6,293 nucleotides of DNA from Accumulibacter sp. (GTDB lineage Bacteria; Pseudomonadota; Gammaproteobacteria; Burkholderiales; Rhodocyclaceae), in the NCBI GenBank assembly GCA_031284185.1, contig JAITAJ010000280.1, positions 1 through 6,293 on the forward strand, given 5' to 3'. Under the pieces are notes generated by a model. It saw nothing but the letters and a program-made list of their open reading frames with translations, was not told the origin of the DNA and did no database searches. Below, piece after piece: positions 1 to 6,191 of this stretch. Position numbers and translations under genes: made by a program. How positions within the stretch are numbered: position 1 is the first letter of the stretch; every line of letters starts with the position of its first letter.

Positions 1-131
1 TTCTGTCCTCTGAAATGCACTCGGTTTTTCCATTACACCCGGCGCGACAGCGCCGCAAGCTCATCTGTCTTCTGTCTTCTCAAATCACTGTCCTCTGAAA
101 CTGTCCTCTCTAGCCTCTGTCTTCTGATAGG
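1..131 (-). repeat. Left-edge GARGACA / GC-palindrome repeat array, inverted relative to the right-edge array
   Basis: Read on the minus strand, this stretch is a degenerate run of GAGGACA/GAAGACA heptamers (roughly 131 down to 61) followed by a GC-rich module (about 60 down to 16) and then the start of a new heptamer run (CAGAGGACAGAA, 12 down to 1). Plus-strand bases 36-79 are the reverse complement of 6045-6088 with 41 of 44 positions matching, so this is the same family as the right-edge array in the opposite orientation. The module contains a perfect small hairpin, GGCGC-GACA-GCGCC (41-54). The part equivalent to the palindrome CCGAGCGCTCGG of the right array is degraded here. The renewed heptamers at the edge suggest that the array continues to the left. 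No credible protein is encoded. Function is unknown; the structure fits an intergenic repeat or REP/MITE-like family. Confidence 0.85.
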
Positions 132-189
132 GGCGCCGGAAGCGTGTGTTATCATTCCAGGTCCAAATCTTCGGTGGCCTTCGTCTCCC

Positions 190-1020
190 GTGATCGTCGA
201 TCTTCACTCCCATTCCCGCGCTTCGGACGGCTTGCTGTCGCCGGTCGACGTGGTGCGGCGGGCGGCGGCCAATGGCGTCGATATGCTGGCGCTGACCGAT
301 CACGATGAAACGGGCGGCTTGCCACAGGCCAGAACGGCGGCCGAACGATCGGATGTGCGCTTCATCGACGGAGTGGAGATTTCCACCGAATGGGAGGGCT
401 TGCAGGTGCATGTCGTCGGACTCGATTTCGACACGCGCGACGCGGCCCTGAACGCCGGTCTGGAATCGATCCGCTCCGGTCGGGTCGAGCGCGCGCGGCA
501 CATGTCGGCGGCCATGGAAGCGTCCGGCATTCCGGGATGCTTCGCCGGCGCCATGCGCTATGCGGGAAACCCGAACCTGATCAGCCGCTCGCACTTCGCC
601 CGTTACCTGGTGGAGATCGGCGTCCGCCGCGACGTGCATAGCGTCTTCGACTCCTTTCTCGTTCCCGGCAAGCCGGGATACGTCACCCATCGGTGGGCGA
701 CGCTCGGCGAAGCCGTCGGCTGGATTCTCGGCGCCGGCGGCCTCGCCGTGCTCGCGCATCCGGGACGCTACAAGCTGCCGCGCGCTGAAATGCGCGATCT
801 GCTCGACGAACTCAAGGGCGTGGGCGGCCAAGCGATCGAGGTCGTCTCCGGCAACCATTCGCCGGAACACTTCGCCGAGTTTTCGCGTCTGGCAAGAGAG
901 TATGGTTTTCTCGCCTCCTGCGGTTCGGACTTCCACGGGCCGGAAGAAAGCCACGTCGACATCGGCGCCAACGCGCCCCTGCCCGACGGGCTGACGCCGG
1001 TGTGGACGGCCTTTCACTGA
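190..1020 (+). CDS. rnm: PHP-domain phosphoesterase: RNase AM / 3',5'-nucleotide bisphosphate phosphatase (YciV/TrpH family)
   Basis: A 276-residue PHP-superfamily metal-dependent phosphoesterase of normal length for the YciV/TrpH family. Metal-binding motifs are present in order: DLHSHS (residues 4-9, H6 and H8), TDHDE (36-40), the glutamate of GVEIS (E63), H74 in LQVHVVGL, RSHFAR (H135), AHPGRY (H190) and the terminal GSDFHG (D247, H249). Known for the family: the E. coli member trims 5' ends of rRNA precursors (RNase AM), and E. coli and Chromobacterium violaceum members remove the 3' phosphate from 3',5'-bisphosphonucleotides such as pAp. Which activity dominates here is inference. It should be cytosolic. 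The start is GTG at 190, placing DLHSHS immediately at the N-terminus as in homologues; no in-frame ATG lies upstream nearby and the Shine-Dalgarno is weak. It is first in the cluster, with yciO 8 nt downstream, so the symbol rests on family and context. Confidence 0.93.
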   Translation: MIVDLHSHSRASDGLLSPVDVVRRAAANGVDMLALTDHDETGGLPQARTAAERSDVRFIDGVEISTEWEGLQVHVVGLDFDTRDAALNAGLESIRSGRVERARHMSAAMEASGIPGCFAGAMRYAGNPNLISRSHFARYLVEIGVRRDVHSVFDSFLVPGKPGYVTHRWATLGEAVGWILGAGGLAVLAHPGRYKLPRAEMRDLLDELKGVGGQAIEVVSGNHSPEHFAEFSRLAREYGFLASCGSDFHGPEESHVDIGANAPLPDGLTPVWTAFH

Positions 1021-1028
1021 AAAACGTC

Positions 1029-1658
1029 ATGGCTCGCTATCTCTCCATTCATCCGGGCGATCCTCAACCGCGCCTGTTGGCGCAGGCGGCGGAACTCTTG
1101 CGCGACGGCGGCGGCATCGCGGCCTTGCCGACCGATTGCTGTTACGCGCTCGGCTGCCGCCTGGGAGACAAGGAGGCGGTCGAGCGCATCCGGCACATCC
1201 GCAACCTCGACGATCGCCACCATCTGACCCTGATGTGCCGCGATCTCTCGGAGATCGCGCAGTTCGCGCGCGTGGACAATGCTCAGTACCGTCTGCTCAA
1301 GGCCACCACGCCGGGCAGCTACGTATTCATTCTCGAAGGTCTGCGGGAGTTGCCGCGGCGCGTGCTGCATCCGAAGCGCAAGACGATCGGGCTGCGCGTC
1401 CCGGATCACAAAGTGGCCTTGGCCCTGCTCGCGGAGCTGGGTGAGCCTTTGCTCACCTCGACGCTGATACTGCCCGGCGACGAGGCATCGCTGACCGAGG
1501 CCTGGGAAATCCAGGACCGGCTCGACGAGCAGATCGAGCTGATCATCGACGGCGGATACTGCGGCACGATGCCGACGACCGTGCTCGACCTGACCGACAT
1601 GCCCCCGGTGCTGGTGCGCGCCGGACGCGGGCCGCTTGAATCTTTCGGCCTGGGGTGA
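1029..1658 (+). CDS. yciO: YciO, Sua5/YciO/YrdC-domain protein
   Basis: A 209-residue single-domain protein very similar to E. coli YciO from end to end. Visible family marks are the N-terminal IHPGDPQPRLLAQA (7-20), ALPTDCCYALGC (32-43, including the PTD of the nucleotide-binding fold), LTLMCRDLSEI (67-77), the basic KRKTIGLRVP segment (116-125) and the C-terminal PTTVLDLT (182-189). The fold is that of the TsaC/Sua5 enzymes that make threonylcarbamoyl-AMP for t6A tRNA modification. YciO is a distinct branch whose cellular role is not settled, so t6A synthesis should not be assumed. The ATG at 1029 is preferred over an in-frame ATG at 1002, because 1002 lies inside the preceding gene and would add nine non-homologous residues. 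No clear Shine-Dalgarno precedes 1029, and the 8-nt spacing to the preceding stop suggests translational coupling. The stop falls just before the M50 protease start. Confidence 0.93.
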   Translation: MARYLSIHPGDPQPRLLAQAAELLRDGGGIAALPTDCCYALGCRLGDKEAVERIRHIRNLDDRHHLTLMCRDLSEIAQFARVDNAQYRLLKATTPGSYVFILEGLRELPRRVLHPKRKTIGLRVPDHKVALALLAELGEPLLTSTLILPGDEASLTEAWEIQDRLDEQIELIIDGGYCGTMPTTVLDLTDMPPVLVRAGRGPLESFGLG

Positions 1659-1661
1659 AGG
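1657..1661 (+). promoter_or_regulatory. Ribosome binding site for the M50 protease (decides the start)
   Basis: GAAGG at 1657-1661 lies five bases before ATG 1667 and overlaps the yciO stop (TGA 1656-1658). It favours ATG 1667 over the in-frame GTG at 1655, which would overlap the yciO stop as GTGA but has no convincing Shine-Dalgarno of its own. With ATG 1667 the protein starts MDIAALIQTI, as expected for this family. Confidence 0.6.
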
Positions 1662-1666
1662 CCACG

Positions 1667-2335
1667 ATGGATATCGCCGCCCTGATCCAGACGATCTCGA
1701 TTTCGGCCTTGCCGGTGATTTTCGCCATTACCCTGCACGAAGCGGCGCATGCCTACGCCGCGCGGCATTTCGGCGACACGACGGCATGGGCGGCGGGGCG
1801 CGTCAGTCTCAATCCGCTGCGCCACGTCGACCCGGTCGGAACCTTGCTGGTGCCGGGCGCGATTCTCGTCGTGAGCTACTTTGCCGCGGGGAGCGCCATG
1901 CTGTTCGGGTGGGCGAAGCCGGTGCCGGTGAACTTCGGCCGCCTGCGCAAACCCTTGCGCGACATGGTGTGGGTCGCCGCCGCCGGCCCCGCGATCAATC
2001 TGTTGATGGCCCTCGGCTGGGCGGCGCTGCTGAAACTGGCCACGATTCTGCCGTATACCTCGTATACCCGGCCACTCGGGATGATGAGCCTGGTCGGGAT
2101 CGACATCAACCTGGTCCTGATGGCGCTCAACCTGCTGCCGCTACCGCCGCTCGACGGCGGGCGAATCGCCGTCGGCCTGCTGCCGTACCGCCTGGCCGCG
2201 CCGTTTTCCCGGCTGGAGCGCTGGGGCTTTCCGATCTTGTTGCTGCTGTTGTTCACCCATATGCTCGACTTGATCATCTGGCCGGTCATTGTCGCGTTCC
2301 GGCGTTCGATCCTCCTCTTTTTTCAACTGATCTGA
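1667..2335 (+). CDS. M50 family site-2-type membrane metalloprotease
   Basis: A 222-residue, very hydrophobic protein of the short peptidase M50 (site-2 protease) branch that lacks PDZ domains. The zinc motif HEAAH (H24, E25, H28) lies in the first membrane segment. The segment NPLRHVDPVGT (49-59) follows, and the distal NLLPLPPLDGGR (155-166) supplies the third zinc ligand, D163. AAAGPAINLLMA (105-116) is the conserved membrane turn, and a hydrophobic stretch runs through about 188-211. All catalytic residues are present, so it should be an active inner-membrane intramembrane protease. The family includes RseP, SpoIVFB and many uncharacterised short members; substrate and pathway here are unknown. 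It sits between yciO and trpS with gaps of 8 and 4 nt, so co-expression is near certain, but the context does not reveal a substrate. GTG 1655 is an alternative start adding four residues. Confidence 0.92.
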   Translation: MDIAALIQTISISALPVIFAITLHEAAHAYAARHFGDTTAWAAGRVSLNPLRHVDPVGTLLVPGAILVVSYFAAGSAMLFGWAKPVPVNFGRLRKPLRDMVWVAAAGPAINLLMALGWAALLKLATILPYTSYTRPLGMMSLVGIDINLVLMALNLLPLPPLDGGRIAVGLLPYRLAAPFSRLERWGFPILLLLLFTHMLDLIIWPVIVAFRRSILLFFQLI

Positions 2336-2339
2336 CATC

Positions 2340-3554
2340 ATGTTCGCGGAACGAGTCCTCTCCGGCATGCGCCCCACCGGCAGCCTGCACCTTGGCCACT
2401 ATCACGGCGTGCTCAAAAACTGGGTCAGGCTCCAGAACGAATATCCCTGTCTGTTCTTCGCCGCCGACTGGCACGCGCTGACCACGCAATACGACGACCC
2501 GCGCGGGATCGAGCGCGCGACCTGGGACATGGTGATCGACTGGCTGGCCGCCGGCGTGGATCCCAAAAAGGCGACGCTGTTCATCCAGTCCCAGGTGCTG
2601 GAACACGCCGAACTGCACCTGCTCTTTTCGATGCTGACGCCGCTCGGCTGGCTGGAGCGCGTGCCGACCTACAAGGATCAGCAGGAGAAGCTGTCGAACA
2701 AGGATCTGTCGACCTACGGTTTTCTCGGCTATCCGCTCCTGATGAGCGCGGACATCCTGATCTACCGCGCCGACAAGGTGCCGGTGGGCGAGGATCAGAT
2801 TCCGCACGTCGAATTCACTCGCGAGCTGGCGCGCCGTTTCAATCACCTGTACGGGCGCGCGCCGGATTTCGAGGACAAGGCACGGGAAGCGGTCAAACGG
2901 CTGGGCAGCCGCAACGCCCGCGCGTTCGAGCAGTTGCGCACGCGCTTCCAGCAGGACGGCGACGCCGGCGCCGTCGAACGCGGCCACGCCTTGCTGCGGG
3001 AGGCGAAAAGCCTGTCGTCCGCCGATCGCGAACGGCTCGCGGGCCATCTCGAAGGAACCGGCAAGACGATCCTCGTCGAACCCGGCTACCTGCTGACCGA
3101 AGCCTCGAAGATGCCGGGACTCGACGGGCAGAAAATGTCCAAGTCGTATGGCAACACCATCACCCTGCGCGAAGACGCCGCGTCGGTGACCCGGAAAATC
3201 CAGCGCATGCCGACCGATCCCGCGCGCGTGCGGCGCGCCGATCCCGGCGACCCGGACAAGTGTCCGGTGTGGCAGCTGCACCTGGTCTATTCCGGCGCCG
3301 AGTGCCGGGAACGGCTGGACCGCGAATGCCGCAGCGCCGGCATCGGTTGCCTCGAATGCAAGCAGCCGGTCATCGACGGCATCCTCGCGGAACAGGCGCC
3401 GATGCGGGAACGCGCGCAGACTTATCTCGACGATCCGGCGCTGGTGCGCGACATCCTCGCCGACGGCGCGGCCCGGGCCGGCGAACTGGCGCGCGAGACG
3501 ATGCGCGACGTGCGCGCCGCGATGGGCCTGAACTATCGGTCGGGCGATGACTGA
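2340..3554 (+). CDS. trpS: Tryptophan--tRNA ligase (TrpRS), long form with internal insertion
   Basis: A 404-residue class I aminoacyl-tRNA synthetase that charges tRNA-Trp in the cytosol using ATP. The HIGH-type signature is HLGHYHG (17-23) and the KMSKS loop is exact (265-269). MSADILIYRADKVPVGEDQIPHVE (135-158, shown only as a span) contains the tryptophan-specific core region. The C-terminal half carries the CPVWQLHLVYSGAEC and GIGCLECK elements (308-341). Typical bacterial TrpRS is about 330-340 residues. The extra length comes largely from a charged, likely helical insertion at about 174-246 between the core and the KMSKS loop, a feature I associate with beta- and some gammaproteobacterial TrpRS. 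ATG 2340 follows the protease stop by 4 nt. There is no obvious Shine-Dalgarno, but a run of six T (2318-2323) lies upstream. That spacing leaves no room for a T-box or trp leader attenuator directly before trpS, so it is expected to be expressed with its upstream neighbours. Confidence 0.97.
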   Translation: MFAERVLSGMRPTGSLHLGHYHGVLKNWVRLQNEYPCLFFAADWHALTTQYDDPRGIERATWDMVIDWLAAGVDPKKATLFIQSQVLEHAELHLLFSMLTPLGWLERVPTYKDQQEKLSNKDLSTYGFLGYPLLMSADILIYRADKVPVGEDQIPHVEFTRELARRFNHLYGRAPDFEDKAREAVKRLGSRNARAFEQLRTRFQQDGDAGAVERGHALLREAKSLSSADRERLAGHLEGTGKTILVEPGYLLTEASKMPGLDGQKMSKSYGNTITLREDAASVTRKIQRMPTDPARVRRADPGDPDKCPVWQLHLVYSGAECRERLDRECRSAGIGCLECKQPVIDGILAEQAPMRERAQTYLDDPALVRDILADGAARAGELARETMRDVRAAMGLNYRSGDD

Positions 3555-3585
3555 AAAACCATTCGCCGCGAGGACTTCGGCAGGC

Positions 3586-3613
3586 CGGCGGCGGTCGCGG
3601 GGAACCGCCGCCG
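3586..3613 (+). promoter_or_regulatory. Strong GC hairpin in the trpS-scpA gap
   Basis: CGGCGGCGGT (3586-3595) and ACCGCCGCCG (3604-3613) form a perfect 10-bp stem around an 8-nt loop (3596-3603). It is the dominant structure in the only intergenic gap inside the cluster (3555-3626) and ends 13 nt before the scpA ATG. No T-tract follows, so it is not a classical intrinsic terminator. It could attenuate, protect a processed 3' end of trpS mRNA, or occlude scpA initiation. These roles are inference; in DNA this GC-rich a chance hairpin is possible. Confidence 0.45.
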
Positions 3614-3626
3614 CGATTCGTCCGCG

Positions 3627-4478
3627 ATGAACGGGATCACCGACGCCGAGCCGGTGGCGCGCATCTACGGGCAGCCGATGGCCCAGATCCCGCTCGATCT
3701 GTACATTCCGCCGGACGCCCTGGCCGTGATGCTCGATGCTTTCGAGGGGCCGCTCGATCTCTTGCTGTACCTGATCCGCAAGGCCAACATCGATGTCCTC
3801 GACATCCCGATGGCGCCGCTCACCGAGCAGTACCTGACCTACGTCGAAGCCATGCGCTCGCGGAACCTGGAACTGGCGGCCGACTACCTGGTCATGGCGG
3901 CGATGCTCATCGAGATCAAGTCGCGCATGTTGCTGCCGCGGATCAGGAGCGTCGAAGGCGAGGAGACCGAAGACCCGCGCGCCGAGCTGGTACGCCGTCT
4001 GGTCGAGTACGAGATGATGAAGCAGGCGGCGCGCGGACTCAACGAACTGCCGCAAGCGGAGCGGGACTTCGAATGGGTCGAGGTCTGGGTCGAAAAGTCC
4101 TTGCAGAAACCTCTGCCGGAGGTCGATCCCGAGGACTTGCGCGAGGCCTGGCGCGCCATCGCGCGTCAGGCCCGTCTGCACACGCGCCACGTCATCGCCC
4201 GCGAAGAGCTGTCGGTGCGCGAGCACATGAGCCTCATTCTGCGCAGACTGCGCGACCAGGGCGGCTTCGTCGAGTTTTGCGACATGTTCGACGTGACGCA
4301 AGGGGCGCAAGTGGTAGTGGTACATTTTTTGGCGATGCTGGAACTGGCGCGCGAGCACCTGCTCGAAATGACGCAGTCGGAAGTCTTCGCCCCGATCTAT
4401 GTGAGGTTGAGCGATGGACGAATCGAGCGCGACGGCGAACGCGGAAACGAAGCCGGAACCGGAAAGACCGGAGACTGA
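3627..4478 (+). CDS. scpA: Segregation and condensation protein A (ScpA, kleisin)
   Basis: A 283-residue kleisin subunit of the SMC-ScpAB condensin, which bridges the SMC heads and binds ScpB dimers to organise and segregate the chromosome. The diagnostic N-terminal block FEGPLDLLLYLIRKANIDVLDIPM lies at 39-62, followed by LAADYLVMAAMLIEIKSRMLLPR (83-105), both cited as spans. A charged linker (about 106-170) leads to a C-terminal winged-helix region (about 195-262, including FVEFCDMF and VVHFLAMLEL). ATG 3627 is the first ATG after the trpS stop in this frame, and the resulting N-terminus (RIYGQPMAQIPLDLYIPPDAL) matches the family. No Shine-Dalgarno is evident and a GC hairpin ends 13 nt upstream. 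The last 22 residues (IERDGERGNEAGTGKTGD region) look disordered and overlap the start of scpB by 65 nt. A stand-alone smc gene is not in this window. Confidence 0.95.
   Translation: MNGITDAEPVARIYGQPMAQIPLDLYIPPDALAVMLDAFEGPLDLLLYLIRKANIDVLDIPMAPLTEQYLTYVEAMRSRNLELAADYLVMAAMLIEIKSRMLLPRIRSVEGEETEDPRAELVRRLVEYEMMKQAARGLNELPQAERDFEWVEVWVEKSLQKPLPEVDPEDLREAWRAIARQARLHTRHVIAREELSVREHMSLILRRLRDQGGFVEFCDMFDVTQGAQVVVVHFLAMLELAREHLLEMTQSEVFAPIYVRLSDGRIERDGERGNEAGTGKTGD
4403..4406 (+). promoter_or_regulatory. Ribosome binding site for scpB inside scpA
   Basis: GAGG at 4403-4406 lies seven bases before ATG 4414, inside the scpA coding sequence. It supports the 4414 start and therefore the long scpA-scpB overlap. 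It is one of the clearer Shine-Dalgarno matches in the cluster, suggesting scpB can recruit ribosomes on its own as well as by coupling to scpA translation. Confidence 0.55.
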
Positions 4479-5091
4479 GGCGTCAGAGAATCAGGAAACG
4501 GAATCGGCGGATCGGTCCCCGGACTCTCCGGTTCCGGGGAATGACGCCGCGCGGTTGAAACGGGTGCTCGAAGCGGCGCTCCTGGCCGCGCAGCAGCCGC
4601 TGACCGTCAACGAGCTGAAGAAACTGTTCGTCGAGGAAATCGGCGGCGAGGTGCTGCGCGTGCTGCTCGAAGAGTTGCGCGCCGACTGGTCCGAGCGCCC
4701 GCTGGAACTCATCCAGGTGGCGAGCGGCTGGCGTTTCCGCACGCGCGCCGAGTTCCTGCCTTATCTCGACCGGCTCAATCCGGAAAAACCGCCCAAATAT
4801 TCGCGCGCCGTGCTCGAAACGCTGGCCATCATCGCCTACCGGCAGCCGGTGACGCGCGGCGACATCGAGGAAATTCGCGGCGTCACCGTGGCCACGCAAG
4901 TGATCCGAACGCTCGAAGAGCGCGGCTGGATCGACGTCATCGGCCATCGAGACACGCCGGGGCGTCCGGCGCTGTTGGCGACGACCAGAAAATTTCTCGA
5001 CGACCTCGGACTGCGCAGCGTGAGTGAACTGCCGCCGCTCGACATGATCAACCAGACTGTGAACCTTCCCGATGCCCAGCAAACCACGTAA
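4414..5091 (+). CDS. scpB: Segregation and condensation protein B (ScpB)
   Basis: A 225-residue protein, the dimeric winged-helix (kite) partner of ScpA in SMC-ScpAB. Residues 1-46 form an acidic tail rich in Glu, Ser and Pro with no predicted fold. The first winged-helix domain begins at about LKRVLEAALLAAQQPLTVNEL (48-68, given as a span) and the second contains the family block LETLAIIAYRQPVTRGDIEEIRG (134-156, span) with LEERGWIDVIGHRDTPGRPALL (167-188, span). KFLDDLGL (193-200) and SELPPLD (204-210) close the conserved part. ATG 4414 has a good Shine-Dalgarno at 4403-4406 and overlaps scpA by 65 nt in a different frame. A shorter start near the folded domain would remove the overlap, but I see no in-frame ATG before residue 46 to support it. 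The 3' end overlaps rluB by 20 nt. Disordered N-terminal extensions are common in proteobacterial ScpB. Confidence 0.95.
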   Translation: MDESSATANAETKPEPERPETEASENQETESADRSPDSPVPGNDAARLKRVLEAALLAAQQPLTVNELKKLFVEEIGGEVLRVLLEELRADWSERPLELIQVASGWRFRTRAEFLPYLDRLNPEKPPKYSRAVLETLAIIAYRQPVTRGDIEEIRGVTVATQVIRTLEERGWIDVIGHRDTPGRPALLATTRKFLDDLGLRSVSELPPLDMINQTVNLPDAQQTT

Positions 5092-6010
5092 AAGCCCGCT
5101 TCGCCCGCCCTCGCCGGATTCACGGCGGTCACGCGCGGAAAAACCGCCGCGCCGCGAGGCGCCGTCGGCGGCGAATCCTTCCACCGGACGTTCGCGCCCG
5201 CCGCCGCGCCAGGACGCCGCTCCCGCGACGAGGCGTTTCCGCCGCGAGGAAGCGCCGTGCAAGCCCGAGCGTCTGCACAAGCTGCTGGCGCAAAGCGGAA
5301 CCGGTTCGCGCCGCGAGATGGAGGAGGCGATCACCGCGGGTCGCGTCACGATCAACGGCAAGACGGCGCTGACCGGCCAGCCGGTGGCGCCGGGGGATCG
5401 CGTCAAGGTCGATGGCCGGCTGGTATACCTCAAGTTTTCCAGCCGTCTGCCGCGCGTGCTTCTCTACCACAAGCCCGAGGGAGAGATCGTCTCGCGCGAC
5501 GATCCGCAACACCGGCCCAGCGTGTTCGCGGCGCTGCCGCGTCTTTCGGGCGCGCGCTGGGTCGCCGTCGGTCGTCTGGACTTCAACAGCAGTGGCCTCA
5601 TGTTGTTCACCACCTCGGGCGAACTGGCCAACCGGCTGATGCACCCGCGTTACGAACTGGCGCGCGAATACGCCGTGCGCGTGCTTGGCGAGCTGACGCC
5701 CGAAGCGCGGCAGCGTCTGCTCCGGGGCATCGACCTGTCCGACGGGCCGGCGCGGCTTTCCACGCTGGACGAGGCGGGCGGCGACGGCGCCAACCACTGG
5801 TATCGCGTCTCGCTGAGCGAAGGCCGCAATCGTGAAGTCCGGCGCCTCTTCGAGGCGATCGGCGTCACCGTCAGCCGCCTGATGCGCGTCCGCTACGGCC
5901 CCATCGCCTTGCCGCCCAGGCTGCGGCGCGGGCAATCGCTGGAGCTTGGCGAAAGAGACATCCGGCAACTGATGGCCGACCTTGGCATGGTATCAGAGGA
6001 TAGAAAATAG
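5072..6010 (+). CDS. rluB: 23S rRNA pseudouridine synthase of the RsuA/RluB/E/F family, most likely RluB
   Basis: A 312-residue RNA-modifying enzyme that isomerises a uridine in 23S rRNA; RluB of E. coli targets U2605. Residues 1-65 are a disordered, strongly basic Arg/Pro-rich extension. An S4 RNA-binding domain follows at about 66-116 (RLHKLLAQSGTGSRREMEEA at 67-86). The catalytic domain carries LLYHKPEGEIVSR (130-142) and the active-site motif VGRLDFNSSGLMLFT (166-180) with catalytic Asp D170. It also has LMHPRYELAREYAVRVLG (189-206), SLSEGRNREVRRLFEAIG (247-264) and LMRVRYGPIAL (270-280), as expected for the family. Adjacency to scpB supports RluB over RluE/RluF or RsuA. ATG 5072 overlaps the scpB stop by 20 nt; the next in-frame Met (82) would delete part of the S4 domain. 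The C-terminal codons from 5994 and the TAG stop (6008-6010) lie inside the downstream repeat. Confidence 0.94.
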   Translation: MPSKPRKSPLRPPSPDSRRSRAEKPPRREAPSAANPSTGRSRPPPRQDAAPATRRFRREEAPCKPERLHKLLAQSGTGSRREMEEAITAGRVTINGKTALTGQPVAPGDRVKVDGRLVYLKFSSRLPRVLLYHKPEGEIVSRDDPQHRPSVFAALPRLSGARWVAVGRLDFNSSGLMLFTTSGELANRLMHPRYELAREYAVRVLGELTPEARQRLLRGIDLSDGPARLSTLDEAGGDGANHWYRVSLSEGRNREVRRLFEAIGVTVSRLMRVRYGPIALPPRLRRGQSLELGERDIRQLMADLGMVSEDRK

Positions 6011-6058
6011 AGGACAGAGGACAGAGGACAGAAGACAGAGGACAGAAGACAGAAGACA
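6010..6058 (+). repeat. Heptanucleotide (GARGACA)7 tract
   Basis: Seven perfect-phase heptamers in the order GAGGACA three times, GAAGACA, GAGGACA, GAAGACA, GAAGACA; only the third base varies. The corresponding tract of the next unit (6176-6189) has just two heptamers, GAGGACA and GAAGACA. The strand is almost purine-only apart from one C per unit. The difference in copy number between adjacent units is what replication slippage or unequal recombination would give. Confidence 0.93.
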
Positions 6059-6060
6059 GA

Positions 6061-6162
6061 GGAGTTTGCGTCGCTGTCGCGCCGGGTGATGGGGGGAAGC
6101 CCGAGCGCTCGGTTTCTGTCCCCGGTACGGCACGAGGCGGGCGAGACGCCCGCGCTCCACAG
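6061..6162 (+). repeat. GC-rich palindromic module, copy 1
   Basis: A 102-base module identical to 6192-6293. It contains the perfect 12-bp palindrome CCGAGCGCTCGG (6101-6112) and a hairpin, GCGGGCG-AGA-CGCCCGC (6137-6153), extendable by GAG/CTC across one bulged G (6134-6157). There is no T-tract after the hairpin. It begins GGAG, a tetranucleotide of the kind seen at the head of REP elements mobilised by RAYT (REP-associated tyrosine transposase) proteins, but this resemblance is only suggestive. Confidence 0.88.
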
Positions 6163-6191
6163 AGGATAGAAAATAGAGGACAGAAGACAGA

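Noticed and set aside
132..189. A sigma-70 promoter before the PHP gene (TATCAT at 150-155)
   Set aside because: No -35 element at a suitable distance could be found, so a -10-like hexamer alone is not enough.
1636..2481. A 281-codon plus-strand frame overlapping the M50 protease and trpS
   Set aside because: Out of frame with two proteins that have clear catalytic motifs; the translation is Arg/Ala-rich with no motif.
2286..4358. A 690-codon open frame on the minus strand across trpS and scpA
   Set aside because: It lies antisense to two unmistakable conserved genes, its product shows no recognisable motif, and it is rich in His, Arg, Gln and Ala as expected when GC-biased codons are read backwards.
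4483..5433. A 316-codon open frame on the minus strand across scpB and rluB, and a 310-codon one at 85-1017
   Set aside because: Both mirror confident genes on the other strand and show no family signature; they are shadows of GC-rich third positions.
6137..6153. Intrinsic terminator after rluB
   Set aside because: The hairpin is strong but is not followed by a T-tract and is part of a repeated module, so it is reported as repeat structure only.
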